Positions 24,410-32,835 of a stretch of DNA of 64,000 nucleotides are shown here, piece by piece; position 1 is the stretch's first letter; each line of letters opens with the position of its first letter. The position numbers and the translations under genes were made by a program. This DNA comes from Bradyrhizobium sp. 21 (GTDB lineage Bacteria > Pseudomonadota > Alphaproteobacteria > Rhizobiales > Xanthobacteraceae): assembly GCF_023073335.1 (NCBI RefSeq), contig NZ_JADPJG010000035.1, positions 1 through 64,000 of the forward strand. The letters run 5' to 3'. The notes beneath the pieces are model-generated. The model had not been told where the DNA came from and did no database searches. It worked only from the letters and a program-made list of their open reading frames with translations.

Positions 24410-25375
24410 TCAATTCTCGATCTTGTATCCCGTCGCCTTGACGATCGGTTGCCAAAAGGCGGTGTTCGCGGCGAGCTCCTTCGTCAGGCCTTCCGCGTTG
24501 CTGCCGACCGGGATCAGGCCGATGGCTGTCAGCTTCTCCTTCACCTCGGGCTTGGCGAGCGCGGCGCTGGCGGCCGCGCCGAGCTTGCTCGCAAAGTCCG
24601 GCGGGCTGCCGGCCGGAAGCCACATGCCGTACCAGGCGTCGGCAACGAGATCGATGCCGCTCTCCTTCAGCGTCGCAACGTCAGGCGCGAAGGGCGAACG
24701 TTCCGCGCTCGAAGCCGCGATGATCTTCACGCCCTTGGCGCGGTGCTGCGGCAACGCATCCGCCAATGTCACGATGCCGAACGAGATGTGGCCGCCGATG
24801 ATGTCGCTGAGGATGGGCGTACTGCCGCGATAGGGCACGCGCGTCAGGGGAATGCCAAGGTCCTTCTCGAGCCTGGAGCCCATGAAATGCGGAATGGTGC
24901 CGTTGCTCGGTACCCCGAACGACGCCTTGTCCGGATGCGCCTTCAGCCAGGCGACAAATCCCTTGAAATCGGCGGCATCGATCGCGGGGTCGGTCACGAC
25001 GGCGAATTCGAACCGCGCCAGCAGCGACACCGGCATGAAGTCCTTCGCCGTATCGAAGCTCGGTGTCGTCTCCACCATCGGCAGCAGGTACATCGTGGGC
25101 CCGGTCGTCACCAGCACCATGCTGCCGTCGGGGCTGGCCCCCTTCACCGCCTTGATGCCGATCAGGCCGTCGCCGCCGGTGCGGTTCTCGACCACGATGG
25201 TCCGCTGCAGCGCAGGCGCCATCTCCTGCGCGATCAGCCGGCACAGCGTGTCGCCGCCGGCGCCCGCCGCGAACGGGAAGATCATCTTGCTCAGCCCGGC
25301 CTGCGCTTGCGCCCCGCCCGCCGGCGCCAGCAGCGGCAACCCAAGGCATCCGGCAATGAAGTTGCGGCGATCCAT
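24410..25375 (-). CDS. Bug/TctC-family periplasmic substrate-binding protein
   Basis: A 321-residue secreted protein. The N-terminus MDRRNFIAGCLGLPLLAPAG is a signal peptide with a twin-arginine-like RRNFIAG; cleavage is likely after AQA. SKMIFPFAAGAGGDTLCRLI is the typical first strand of tripartite tricarboxylate transporter receptors. VENRTGGDGLIGIKAVKGA and FGVPSNGTIPHFMG are further family blocks. Bug proteins bind carboxylates or related compounds; no TctA/TctB membrane genes are adjacent, as is usual for orphan Bug proteins. The start at 25375 is preferred over 25396. Confidence 0.88.
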   Translation of the reverse strand: MDRRNFIAGCLGLPLLAPAGGAQAQAGLSKMIFPFAAGAGGDTLCRLIAQEMAPALQRTIVVENRTGGDGLIGIKAVKGASPDGSMVLVTTGPTMYLLPMVETTPSFDTAKDFMPVSLLARFEFAVVTDPAIDAADFKGFVAWLKAHPDKASFGVPSNGTIPHFMGSRLEKDLGIPLTRVPYRGSTPILSDIIGGHISFGIVTLADALPQHRAKGVKIIAASSAERSPFAPDVATLKESGIDLVADAWYGMWLPAGSPPDFASKLGAAASAALAKPEVKEKLTAIGLIPVGSNAEGLTKELAANTAFWQPIVKATGYKIEN

Positions 25376-25572
25376 TGGTTTCCTCTTTGAGCCCATTATG
25401 GTTGGCGACAGTTAGAGCCAGGCGGGCGTCCCCGACAAGCGCCGTTTACCGGGCCCGCCGCCTTGCGCCGGCCATCGTCCTGCTGCAAAAGCAGGCCTTA
25501 CCCGGCGCCGGCTTTTTTGCTCCGCCGTCACCAAGCCCGAGCAATTCGTCACACGCGCCAACACATCCATCC

Positions 25573-26694
25573 ATGGCCAGCCCCGAACTCAGTCAATTCC
25601 GCCGCATCGTCGTCAAGGTCGGCTCCGCGCTGCTGGTCGATTCCGACAAGGGCGAGGTGCGGGCGTCCTGGCTCGCGGCGCTCGCCGACGACATGGCCAA
25701 GCTGCACCGCGAGGGCCGTGACGTGCTCGTGGTCTCCTCGGGCTCGATCGCGCTCGGCCGTAGCAGGCTCAAGCTGCCGCGCGGCCCGCTGAAGCTCGAG
25801 GAGAGCCAGGCCGCCGCTGCCGTCGGGCAGATCGCGCTCGCGCGCATTTGGTCCGAGGTGCTCGGGGCTCACGGCATCGGCGCCGGCCAGATCCTGGTCA
25901 CGCTGCAGGACACCGAGGAGCGCCGCCGTTATCTGAACGCGCGCTCCACCATCGGCAAGCTGCTGGAGTGGCGCGCGATCCCCGTGATCAACGAGAACGA
26001 CACCGTCGCCACCAACGAGATCCGCTACGGCGACAATGACCGCCTCGCCGCGCGCGTCGCCACCATGGCGAGCGCGGATTTGCTGGTGCTGCTGTCCGAC
26101 ATCGACGGGCTCTACGACGCCCCGCCGAAGAACAACCCGAACGCCAAGCTCATTCCCGTCGTCGACAGCATCTCCTCGGAGATCGAGGCGGTTGCGGGCG
26201 ACGCCGAGTCCGAACTCTCGCGCGGCGGCATGCGCACCAAGGTCGAGGCTGCCAAGATCGCGACCACCGGCGGAACGCATATGCTGATCGCTTCCGGCAA
26301 GATCGAGCACCCCCTGCAGGCGATCGCCGATGGCGGCCGCTGCACCTGGTTCCTGACGCCGGCCAATCCCATCACCTCGCGAAAACGCTGGATCGCGGGC
26401 TCGCTGGAGCCGAAGGGCACGTTGACGATCGATGCCGGCGCGGTCGCGGCATTGCGCGCCGGCGCCAGCCTGCTGCCTGCCGGCGTGATCAAGGTCGAGG
26501 GCCAGTTCACCCGCGGCGACGCCGTGATCGTGCGCGGCCCCGACGGCAGCGAGGTCGGCCGTGGCCTGATCGCCTACGACGCCGACGAGGCCGAGCGGAT
26601 CAAGGGCCGCTCCTCCCCGGACGTGATGACCATCCTCGGCATCAGCGGGCGCTCGGAGATGATCCACCGCGACGACCTGGTGATGGGCGGGTAA
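25573..26694 (+). CDS. proB: Glutamate 5-kinase
   Basis: A 373-residue enzyme for the first step of proline synthesis. FRRIVVKVGSALLVDSDKGE opens the amino-acid-kinase domain, VVSSGSIALGRSRL binds phosphate, and NENDTVATNEIRYGDNDRLA holds the catalytic aspartate and substrate contacts. A C-terminal PUA domain (about 280-360) is present, including KGTLTIDAGAVAALRAGASL. It lies upstream of proA (137-base gap), with a possible terminator between. The start at 25573 is used; longer frames run back into the region upstream of the Bug gene. Confidence 0.97.
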   Translation: MASPELSQFRRIVVKVGSALLVDSDKGEVRASWLAALADDMAKLHREGRDVLVVSSGSIALGRSRLKLPRGPLKLEESQAAAAVGQIALARIWSEVLGAHGIGAGQILVTLQDTEERRRYLNARSTIGKLLEWRAIPVINENDTVATNEIRYGDNDRLAARVATMASADLLVLLSDIDGLYDAPPKNNPNAKLIPVVDSISSEIEAVAGDAESELSRGGMRTKVEAAKIATTGGTHMLIASGKIEHPLQAIADGGRCTWFLTPANPITSRKRWIAGSLEPKGTLTIDAGAVAALRAGASLLPAGVIKVEGQFTRGDAVIVRGPDGSEVGRGLIAYDADEAERIKGRSSPDVMTILGISGRSEMIHRDDLVMGG

Positions 26695-26714
26695 GGGCCG
26701 CGGCGGCCCTTTTG
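26693..26714 (+). terminator. Possible terminator after proB
   Basis: AGGGCC and GGCCCT form a short GC stem immediately after the proB stop, followed by TTTT. It is compact and overlaps the stop region. It may reduce rather than block reading into proA. Confidence 0.5.
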
Positions 26715-26830
26715 CTGGGCCAATGACCTAGCCGGCGTGCGGCCGGGGAGACCAGCCATACCCTGCCGACCCTTCGCAGACGCGGGATTTCCGTGCTAGG
26801 ACACTGCCTTAGCAGAAGGTTCAGACTCCA

Positions 26831-28126
26831 ATGGCCGCCCCCCTGAAAGCCGTCGACGGCAATGCCGATCTTCAGGCGCTGATGACCGATCTCGGTGCCC
26901 GTGCCCGCGCTGCCGCGCGCGTGCTGGCGCTGGCGCCGCCGGAGCAGAAGAACCGGGCGCTGGAAGCCATGGAGCGGGCGATCCGCAGCAATGCTGCGGC
27001 GATCCTTGCGGCCAATGCCGAGGACGTCACTGATGCCCGCGCTTCCGTCAATGCCACCTCATCCTTCATCGACCGCCTCACGCTGACCCCGGCGCGGATC
27101 GAGGCGATGGCCGAGGGCATCGGCATCGTGCGCGGCATCGCCGATCCGGTCGGCATCGTCACCGAGAGCTGGCAGCGGCCGAACGGCATGACCATCGAGC
27201 GCGTGCGCGTGCCGCTCGGCGTCGTCGGCGTGATTTTCGAGAGCCGGCCGAACGTTGCGGCGGACGCTGGCGTTCTCTGCCTGAAGTCGGGCAATGCCGT
27301 GATCCTGCGCGGCGGCTCCGACAGTTTCCGCTCCTGCCGCGCCATCCATGAATGCCTGGTGCAGGGCCTGCGCGAAGCCGGCCTGCCCGAAGCTGCGATC
27401 ACGCTGGTGCCGACGCGCGACCGTGCGGCGGTCGGCATGATGCTGTCCGGATTGAACGGCGCCGTCGACGTGATCGTGCCGCGCGGGGGAAAAAGCCTCG
27501 TCGCGCGCGTCGAGCAGGAAGCGCGCGTGCCGGTGTTCGCGCATCTCGAAGGCGTCAACCACGTCTACATCGACGCCAGCGCCGATCTCGCCATGGCCAA
27601 GTCGATCGTGCTCAACGCAAAAATGCGCCGCACCGGCGTCTGCGGCGCCGCCGAAACGCTGCTGGTCGATCGCGCCGCTGCCGCGAAAAACCTGAAGCCG
27701 CTGGTCGAGATGCTGATCGATTCGGGGTGCGAAGTGCGCGGCGACGACGCCGTGCAAAAGACCGATGCGCGCGTAAAACCCGCGAGCGAGGACGATTGGG
27801 ACACCGAATATCTCGACGCGATCATCGCGGCGAAAGTGGTGGACGGCGTCGACGGCGCGATCGCGCATATCCAGAACCACGGCTCGCACCACACCGATGC
27901 GATCGTGAGCGCGGATGAGGCTGCTGCGAAGAAATTCCTGAGCGAGGTCGATTCCGCGATCGTGCTGCACAACGCCTCGACGCAGTTCGCCGACGGCGGC
28001 GAGTTCGGCTTCGGCGCCGAGATCGGCATCGCCACCGGCCGATTCCATGCCCGCGGCCCGGTTGGCGCCGAGCAGCTGACGAGCTTCAAATATCGCGTTC
28101 ACGGCACCGGGCAGACGCGGCCGTAA
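26831..28126 (+). CDS. proA: Gamma-glutamyl phosphate reductase
   Basis: A 431-residue NADPH-dependent reductase, the second step of proline synthesis. RVPLGVVGVIFESRPNVAAD is a family hallmark. RRTGVCGAAETLLVDRAA contains the active-site cysteine, and HADAIVS-like HHTDAIVSADE is present near the C-terminus. It follows proB and converts the labile phosphate the kinase makes to glutamate semialdehyde. It starts 137 bases after proB, and nadD begins 23 bases after its stop. Confidence 0.97.
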   Translation: MAAPLKAVDGNADLQALMTDLGARARAAARVLALAPPEQKNRALEAMERAIRSNAAAILAANAEDVTDARASVNATSSFIDRLTLTPARIEAMAEGIGIVRGIADPVGIVTESWQRPNGMTIERVRVPLGVVGVIFESRPNVAADAGVLCLKSGNAVILRGGSDSFRSCRAIHECLVQGLREAGLPEAAITLVPTRDRAAVGMMLSGLNGAVDVIVPRGGKSLVARVEQEARVPVFAHLEGVNHVYIDASADLAMAKSIVLNAKMRRTGVCGAAETLLVDRAAAAKNLKPLVEMLIDSGCEVRGDDAVQKTDARVKPASEDDWDTEYLDAIIAAKVVDGVDGAIAHIQNHGSHHTDAIVSADEAAAKKFLSEVDSAIVLHNASTQFADGGEFGFGAEIGIATGRFHARGPVGAEQLTSFKYRVHGTGQTRP

Positions 28127-28148
28127 GTAACGTCGCGGGGCGGGGGCA

Positions 28149-28793
28149 TTGAGTAACAATTTCGTCGCGCCACGTTTCTTCGCGCAAGCCATACCAACTC
28201 ACACTTCGGGCATGCGCATCGGCCTGCTCGGCGGCTCGTTCAACCCGCCGCACCAGGCCCATCGCGCGATCAGCCAGTTTGCGCTGAAACGCCTTCAGCT
28301 CGATCGCGTGTGGTGGTTGGTGACGCCAGGCAATCCGCTGAAGGAGAACGGCACGCTGCATGAGCTCGGCGAGCGGATGCAGGCGGCGCGCGACGTTGCC
28401 GACGACCCGCGGATCGAGGTGAGCTGTCTCGAATCCGTCATTCGCACGCGCTATACCATCGACACGATCAACACCTTGCGCCGCCGCCTCTCGGGCTTGC
28501 GCTTTGTCTGGATTATGGGCGCCGACAACCTCGCTCAATTCCATCGTTGGCAGCACTGGCGGCGCATCGCCGATCAGGTGCCGATTGCGGTCATCGATCG
28601 CCCGCCGCAGAGTTTTCGCGCCCTCGCCTCGCCCGCCGCCCAGGCGCTCAAGCGCTACCGCATGCCCGAGAATGAGGCAGCCCTGCTTGCGGACCGGGCC
28701 GCGCCGGCGTGGGTCTTTTTGACTGGAATGAAGCTGAATCTCTCCTCGACGGGTCTGCGGAACCCGGACGGGAGCTGGAAAGGTACGAAGTGA
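28149..28793 (+). CDS. nadD: Nicotinate-nucleotide adenylyltransferase
   Basis: A 214-residue nucleotidyltransferase for NAD synthesis. MRIGLLGGSFNPPHQAHRAI carries the GGSFNPPHxxH catalytic motif, WIMGADNLAQFHRWQHWRRI is conserved, and NLSSTGLR near the end is the ISSTxIR motif. The start is uncertain. A TTG at 28149 gives an N-terminal extension ending IPTHTSGMRIG, similar in position to extensions in other alphaproteobacterial NadD proteins. The only in-frame ATG is at 28212, directly before the motif. It lies in the proA-nadD-rsfS-rlmH run. Confidence 0.95.
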   Translation: MSNNFVAPRFFAQAIPTHTSGMRIGLLGGSFNPPHQAHRAISQFALKRLQLDRVWWLVTPGNPLKENGTLHELGERMQAARDVADDPRIEVSCLESVIRTRYTIDTINTLRRRLSGLRFVWIMGADNLAQFHRWQHWRRIADQVPIAVIDRPPQSFRALASPAAQALKRYRMPENEAALLADRAAPAWVFLTGMKLNLSSTGLRNPDGSWKGTK

Positions 28794-28925
28794 GTCAGAC
28801 TGTGCCGGAGCTGGGGCTCTCTGGCATATTGAAACCCTTAACCCCACATGATGTAGTGTAGCCAGTGAGCGCTGGATTCGGCGTTCGCGATACAGTGAAA
28901 GGAATGGTCCCTGACCACATCTGTA

Positions 28926-29354
28926 TTGTCCAAGTCTGTTTTACCCAAGGCAAAACCGGCGCGTAAAACATCGACCAAAGCTGCGGCCTTGACGGCGCAA
29001 CCCGACGCCGACAAGACGCTGAGCCTGATCCTCTCCCGCCTCGACGACATGAAGGCGGAAGAGACGGTCACCATCGACCTTCGCGGCAAATCGGCCTACT
29101 CCGACTACATGATCGTCACCACCGGCCGGGCCAACCGGCACGTCGGCGCGATCGCGGAGAACGTCGCCAAGGGCCTCAAGGAAAACGGCATCAAGAACAT
29201 CCACGTCGAGGGCTTGCCCAATTGCGACTGGGTGCTGATCGATTCCGGCGATGTGATCGTGCACGTGTTCAGACCCGAGGTCCGCGAGTTCTACAGTCTC
29301 GAGAGATTGTACACCCAGGGCCCAGGGGCGGCGAAGGCGATCCAGGCTCCCTGA
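28926..29354 (+). CDS. rsfS: Ribosomal silencing factor RsfS (Iojap)
   Basis: A 142-residue protein of the Iojap family, which binds L14 and blocks subunit joining in starvation. ADKTLSLILSRLDDMKAEET opens the domain. DLRGKSAYSDYMIVTTGRAN and WVLIDSGDVIVHVFRPEVRE are characteristic. No ATG occurs in frame after the upstream stop at 28896. The possible starts are TTG at 28926 and CTG at 28911, the latter lying seven bases after an AAGGA-like sequence. It is followed by rlmH, the conserved partner. Confidence 0.95.
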   Translation: MSKSVLPKAKPARKTSTKAAALTAQPDADKTLSLILSRLDDMKAEETVTIDLRGKSAYSDYMIVTTGRANRHVGAIAENVAKGLKENGIKNIHVEGLPNCDWVLIDSGDVIVHVFRPEVREFYSLERLYTQGPGAAKAIQAP

Positions 29355-29383
29355 GCCTTGGGCTCACTGAGTCTTGGGCTCAC
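29352..29383. repeat. Tandem 16-bp duplication at the rsfS stop
   Basis: TGAGCCTTGGGCTCAC and TGAGTCTTGGGCTCAC lie head to tail with one mismatch. The first TGA is the rsfS stop codon. Confidence 0.8.
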
Positions 29384-29472
29384 CGAGCCGATTTCGAATC
29401 GGCTGACGCGCATGCTAGCGTCGTGCGCGCGCATCTTGCGCGCGGTCTTGAAAACGCGACCCTGAAGACATC

Positions 29473-29955
29473 ATGCGTGTTGCTGTCATTGCGGTGGGCC
29501 GGCTGAAGCAGGGCCCCGAACGGGAGCTTGCCGACCGCTATTTCGAGCGGTTCGACGAGGCCGGCCGCAAGCTCGGATTCCGCGAGCTCGCCATCCACGA
29601 ATTGCCCGAAAGCCGCGCGCGCGATACGGCCACCCGGATGGCCGAAGAGGCCGCGGCGATCTCCGCACATATTCCCGAAAAATCGATCCTGGTGGCGCTG
29701 GACGAACGCGGCCAGAACCTGGATTCGACCGTATTCGCACGGCATCTCGGCCGCTGGCGCGACGAGGGGGCCGGACATACTATCTTCATGATCGGAGGGG
29801 CGGACGGACTTTCGCCCGAATTGCGCCGTAAGGCCAAGCTCGCGATCGCGTTCGGCTCTGCGACCTGGCCGCATCAAATGGTCCGCGTCATGCTTCTGGA
29901 ACAGCTTTATCGGGCCGCCACCATTCTGGCCGGCCACCCCTATCACCGCGCGTGA
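29473..29955 (+). CDS. rlmH: 23S rRNA pseudouridine-1915 N3-methyltransferase RlmH
   Basis: A 160-residue SPOUT-class methyltransferase. MRVAVIAVGRLKQGPERELA is the family start. FMIGGADGLSPELRRKAKLA holds the SAM-binding knot loop, and the end MVRVMLLEQLYRAATILAGHPYHR is almost invariant (LxEQxYRAxxIxxxxPYH). It modifies helix 69 of 70S ribosomes. It is downstream of rsfS and upstream of the EnvC-like gene. Confidence 0.96.
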   Translation: MRVAVIAVGRLKQGPERELADRYFERFDEAGRKLGFRELAIHELPESRARDTATRMAEEAAAISAHIPEKSILVALDERGQNLDSTVFARHLGRWRDEGAGHTIFMIGGADGLSPELRRKAKLAIAFGSATWPHQMVRVMLLEQLYRAATILAGHPYHRA

Positions 29956-29988
29956 TGCGCGCCACAACGAGCACCTTTGTCTGAAGCG

Positions 29989-31323
29989 ATGCGAGCGCCC
30001 GTCCTCAACCTGCTGCTGATCGCGAGCGTCTCAGGCGCAAGCCTCGCGCAAGCTCAGACGGTGACGGCACCGCAGACCGCGGCCGTCTCGCCCGACGCGA
30101 TCAAGCAGCGCGAGCAGGAGCTGGAAGCCGCGCGCGCGAGCAAGAAGAGCGCGGAAGAGGCGCAGGCCAAGCTGAAGTCGGAGATCACCTCGCTCGGCCA
30201 GGACCGTACCCAACTCAATCAACAATTGATCGACACCGCCGCCAATGTGCGCACCGTCGAGACCAAGATCGACGAAGCCGAAGCGCGGCTGCGGTCGATG
30301 AACGGCCGCGAGCTGGCGATGCGCGGCTCGCTCGAGTCGCGCCGCGCCGACATCGTCGAGGTGCTGGCTGCCTTGCAGCGCGCCGGAAGGCGGACACCGC
30401 CGGCGCTGCTGGTGCGGCCCGAGGACGCGCTGCAATCGCTGCGCACGGCGATGCTGCTCGGCGCCGTCGTGCCGGAATTGCGCGGCCGCGCCGAAAAGAT
30501 CGCAGGCGAGCTCGGCGAGCTCGTGGCCTTGCGCAAGTCCATCGCGACCGAGCGCGACCAGCTCGCCTCCGACCGCGACAAGGTCCGCAACGACCAGACC
30601 CGGCTCTCCGCTCTGGTCGACGAGCGGCAGCGCCAGCAGGCCTCGCGCGAAAAAGACCTCGACGCCGAGAATTCCCGCGCCGTCGCGCTCTCGAGACAGG
30701 TCGGCGATCTCCAGGGGCTGATCGCCAAGATGGAGCAGGATCTGCAAAGCGCCGCCAGGGCGGCCGAGAAGGCGGCCGAGGCCGCAAGGCAGGCCGAGGC
30801 GAAGGCAGCTGCAAATGCCGCCGCCAGCGCCAAGCCCGGCCCCGGCACTTTCAAGGACCGTTCCCGGACCACCCCCGCGATTGCCTTCGTCGCGGCGAAG
30901 GGCCTCCTGCCTCTGCCGGTTAACGGTAACAAGATCAGGGATTTCGGCGGTTCCGACGGGGTCGGCGGGGTCCAGAAGGGCATTTCGCTGGCCAGCAGGC
31001 CGGGCTCCCAGGTCACGACGCCGTGTGACGGCTGGGTTGTCTATGCCGGCCCGTTCCGAAGCTATGGACAACTCTTGATCCTCAATGCCGGTGGCGGGTA
31101 TCATGTCCTGATCGCCGGGATGGAGCGCATTTCGGTCAACATCGGTCAGTTTGTGCTCACGGGGGAGCCGGTCGCGACGATGGGATCGACCTCTCAAGTC
31201 GCCTCCATTCTCGCCACGAACGCGAGTCAACCTGTGCTGTATGTCGAGTTCCGTAAGGACGGCACTCCAATCGATCCAGGCCCATGGTGGGCCGCAAATG
31301 AAGGCGAGAAGGTTCGCGGATGA
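29989..31323 (+). CDS. EnvC-like murein hydrolase activator (degenerate LytM)
   Basis: A 444-residue envelope protein. A signal peptide (APVLNLLLIASVSGASLAQA) is followed by a coiled coil over about 35-260, rich in alanine, glutamate, lysine and arginine with heptads. The C-terminal M23/LytM domain is near 310-435 (DGWVVYAGPFRSYGQLLILN, GQFVLTGEPVATMG). The zinc ligands are missing: the HxxxD position reads QKGIS and the HxH position reads LIAGM. This matches EnvC-type factors, which activate amidases during division instead of cutting peptidoglycan. An in-frame TTG at 29977 would add four residues. Its stop overlaps the ctpA start, so translation is coupled. Confidence 0.9.
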   Translation: MRAPVLNLLLIASVSGASLAQAQTVTAPQTAAVSPDAIKQREQELEAARASKKSAEEAQAKLKSEITSLGQDRTQLNQQLIDTAANVRTVETKIDEAEARLRSMNGRELAMRGSLESRRADIVEVLAALQRAGRRTPPALLVRPEDALQSLRTAMLLGAVVPELRGRAEKIAGELGELVALRKSIATERDQLASDRDKVRNDQTRLSALVDERQRQQASREKDLDAENSRAVALSRQVGDLQGLIAKMEQDLQSAARAAEKAAEAARQAEAKAAANAAASAKPGPGTFKDRSRTTPAIAFVAAKGLLPLPVNGNKIRDFGGSDGVGGVQKGISLASRPGSQVTTPCDGWVVYAGPFRSYGQLLILNAGGGYHVLIAGMERISVNIGQFVLTGEPVATMGSTSQVASILATNASQPVLYVEFRKDGTPIDPGPWWAANEGEKVRG

Positions 31324-32678
31324 TGCGCAAGACTTCAGTTATCCTCCTCAGCGCGGCCACCGGTGCTGCGCTGACGCTGTTCGTGACCCAGCCGCGCGCG
31401 GTCTTCATGGGCTCCAGCGCGCGCGCCGCCACCGCGGACACCTATCGCCAGCTCAATCTGTTCGGCGACGTCTTCGAGCGCGTGCGTTCGGACTATGTCG
31501 AGAAGCCCGACGACACCAAGCTGATCGAATCCGCGATCAGCGGCATGCTCACCGGCCTCGATCCGCATTCGAGCTACATGGACGCCAAGAGCTTCCGCGA
31601 CATGCAGGTGCAGACCCGCGGTGAGTTCGGCGGCCTCGGCATCGAGGTCACGATGGAAGACGGCCTGATCAAGGTGGTCTCGCCGATCGACGACACGCCC
31701 GCCTCGCGCGCCGGCGTCATGGCCAACGACATCATCACCAATCTCGACGACGAGGCGGTGCAGGGCCTGACCCTGAACCAGGCGGTCGAGAAGATGCGCG
31801 GTCCGGTCAACACCAAGATCAAGCTCAAGATCATCCGCAAGGGCCAGGACAATCCGATCGACGTCACGCTGGTGCGCGACAACATCCGCGTCCGCTCGGT
31901 GCGCGCCCGCATCGAGGCCGACGACATCGCCTATATCCGCATCACCACCTTCAACGAGCAGACCACCGAAGGCCTGAAGCGCGAGGTCGCCAACCTCTCG
32001 AATCAGATCGGCGACAAGCTGAAGGGCTACGTCATCGACCTCCGCAACAATCCCGGCGGTCTCCTGGAGGAAGCGGTCACCGTCTCCGATTCGTTCCTGG
32101 AGAAGGGCGAGATCGTGTCGACCCGCGGCCGCAATGCCGAGGAGACCCAGCGCCGCGCCGCCCATGCGGGCGACCTCACCAAGGGCAAGCCGGTGATCGT
32201 GCTGGTCAATGGCGGCTCGGCCTCGGCGTCCGAAATCGTCGCCGGTGCGCTGCAGGACCACAAGCGCGCGACCATCGTCGGCACGCGTTCGTTCGGCAAG
32301 GGCTCGGTGCAGACCATCATTCCGCTCGGAAGCGGCAACGGCGCGCTGCGTCTGACCACGGCGCGCTATTACACGCCGTCGGGCAAGTCGATCCAGGCCA
32401 AGGGCATCGTGCCCGACATCGAAGTGCTGCAGGACGTGCCGGACGAGCTGAAGTCGCGCACCGACACCAAGGGCGAAGCTTCGCTGCGCGGCCATCTCAA
32501 GAACGACGGCGACGAGAAGACCGGCTCGCAGTCCTACGTTCCGCCGGACGCCAAGGACGACAAGGCGCTCAAGCTCGCCGACGACCTGCTCCACGGCATC
32601 AAGAACAGCGCCTCCGCGGCGCCCACGCCGGGCAGCGACAACAAGGCCACGACCGACAAGCCCAAAGCGGCAAACTAG
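31320..32678 (+). CDS. ctpA: Carboxy-terminal processing protease (S41 family)
   Basis: A 452-residue exported serine protease. An N-terminal hydrophobic anchor or signal (TSVILLSAATGAALTLFVTQ) leads into a PDZ domain around 95-170 (GEFGGLGIEVTMEDGLIKVV). The catalytic Ser lies in VNGGSASASEIVAGAL and the Lys in TRSFGKGSVQTIIPL, making a Ser-Lys dyad. The C-terminus is a lysine-, aspartate- and proline-rich tail. S41 proteases process peptidoglycan enzymes and other periplasmic proteins. The gene overlaps the EnvC-like gene by four bases, a conserved pairing in alphaproteobacteria, and ends at a strong terminator. Confidence 0.95.
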   Translation: MMRKTSVILLSAATGAALTLFVTQPRAVFMGSSARAATADTYRQLNLFGDVFERVRSDYVEKPDDTKLIESAISGMLTGLDPHSSYMDAKSFRDMQVQTRGEFGGLGIEVTMEDGLIKVVSPIDDTPASRAGVMANDIITNLDDEAVQGLTLNQAVEKMRGPVNTKIKLKIIRKGQDNPIDVTLVRDNIRVRSVRARIEADDIAYIRITTFNEQTTEGLKREVANLSNQIGDKLKGYVIDLRNNPGGLLEEAVTVSDSFLEKGEIVSTRGRNAEETQRRAAHAGDLTKGKPVIVLVNGGSASASEIVAGALQDHKRATIVGTRSFGKGSVQTIIPLGSGNGALRLTTARYYTPSGKSIQAKGIVPDIEVLQDVPDELKSRTDTKGEASLRGHLKNDGDEKTGSQSYVPPDAKDDKALKLADDLLHGIKNSASAAPTPGSDNKATTDKPKAAN

Positions 32679-32713
32679 GCTTCGGCCAGGTTCCGGCATC
32701 ACGCAATCCAACG

Positions 32714-32745
32714 AAAAGGGCGGCTCCTGGAGCCGCCCTTTTTGC
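32714..32745 (+). terminator. Intrinsic terminator after ctpA
   Basis: AAAGGGCGGCT pairs with AGCCGCCCTTT around a CCTGG loop, followed by a T-run (CCCTTTTTGC). It lies 36 bases after the ctpA stop and is a textbook intrinsic terminator. Confidence 0.9.
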
Positions 32746-32835
32746 TTGGAACTCCCGACATCCCCGGCCTATCCCGGCCTGCCGCCGCTTGACCCCGGCG
32801 TGGTATCGTATTCAGTGAGTGATTCGGGATCGCGC

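Noticed and set aside
22440..24623. A 727-codon minus-strand frame across the sulfatase
   Set aside because: It is antisense to a motif-complete sulfatase, runs through two palindromic repeats and has no family features.
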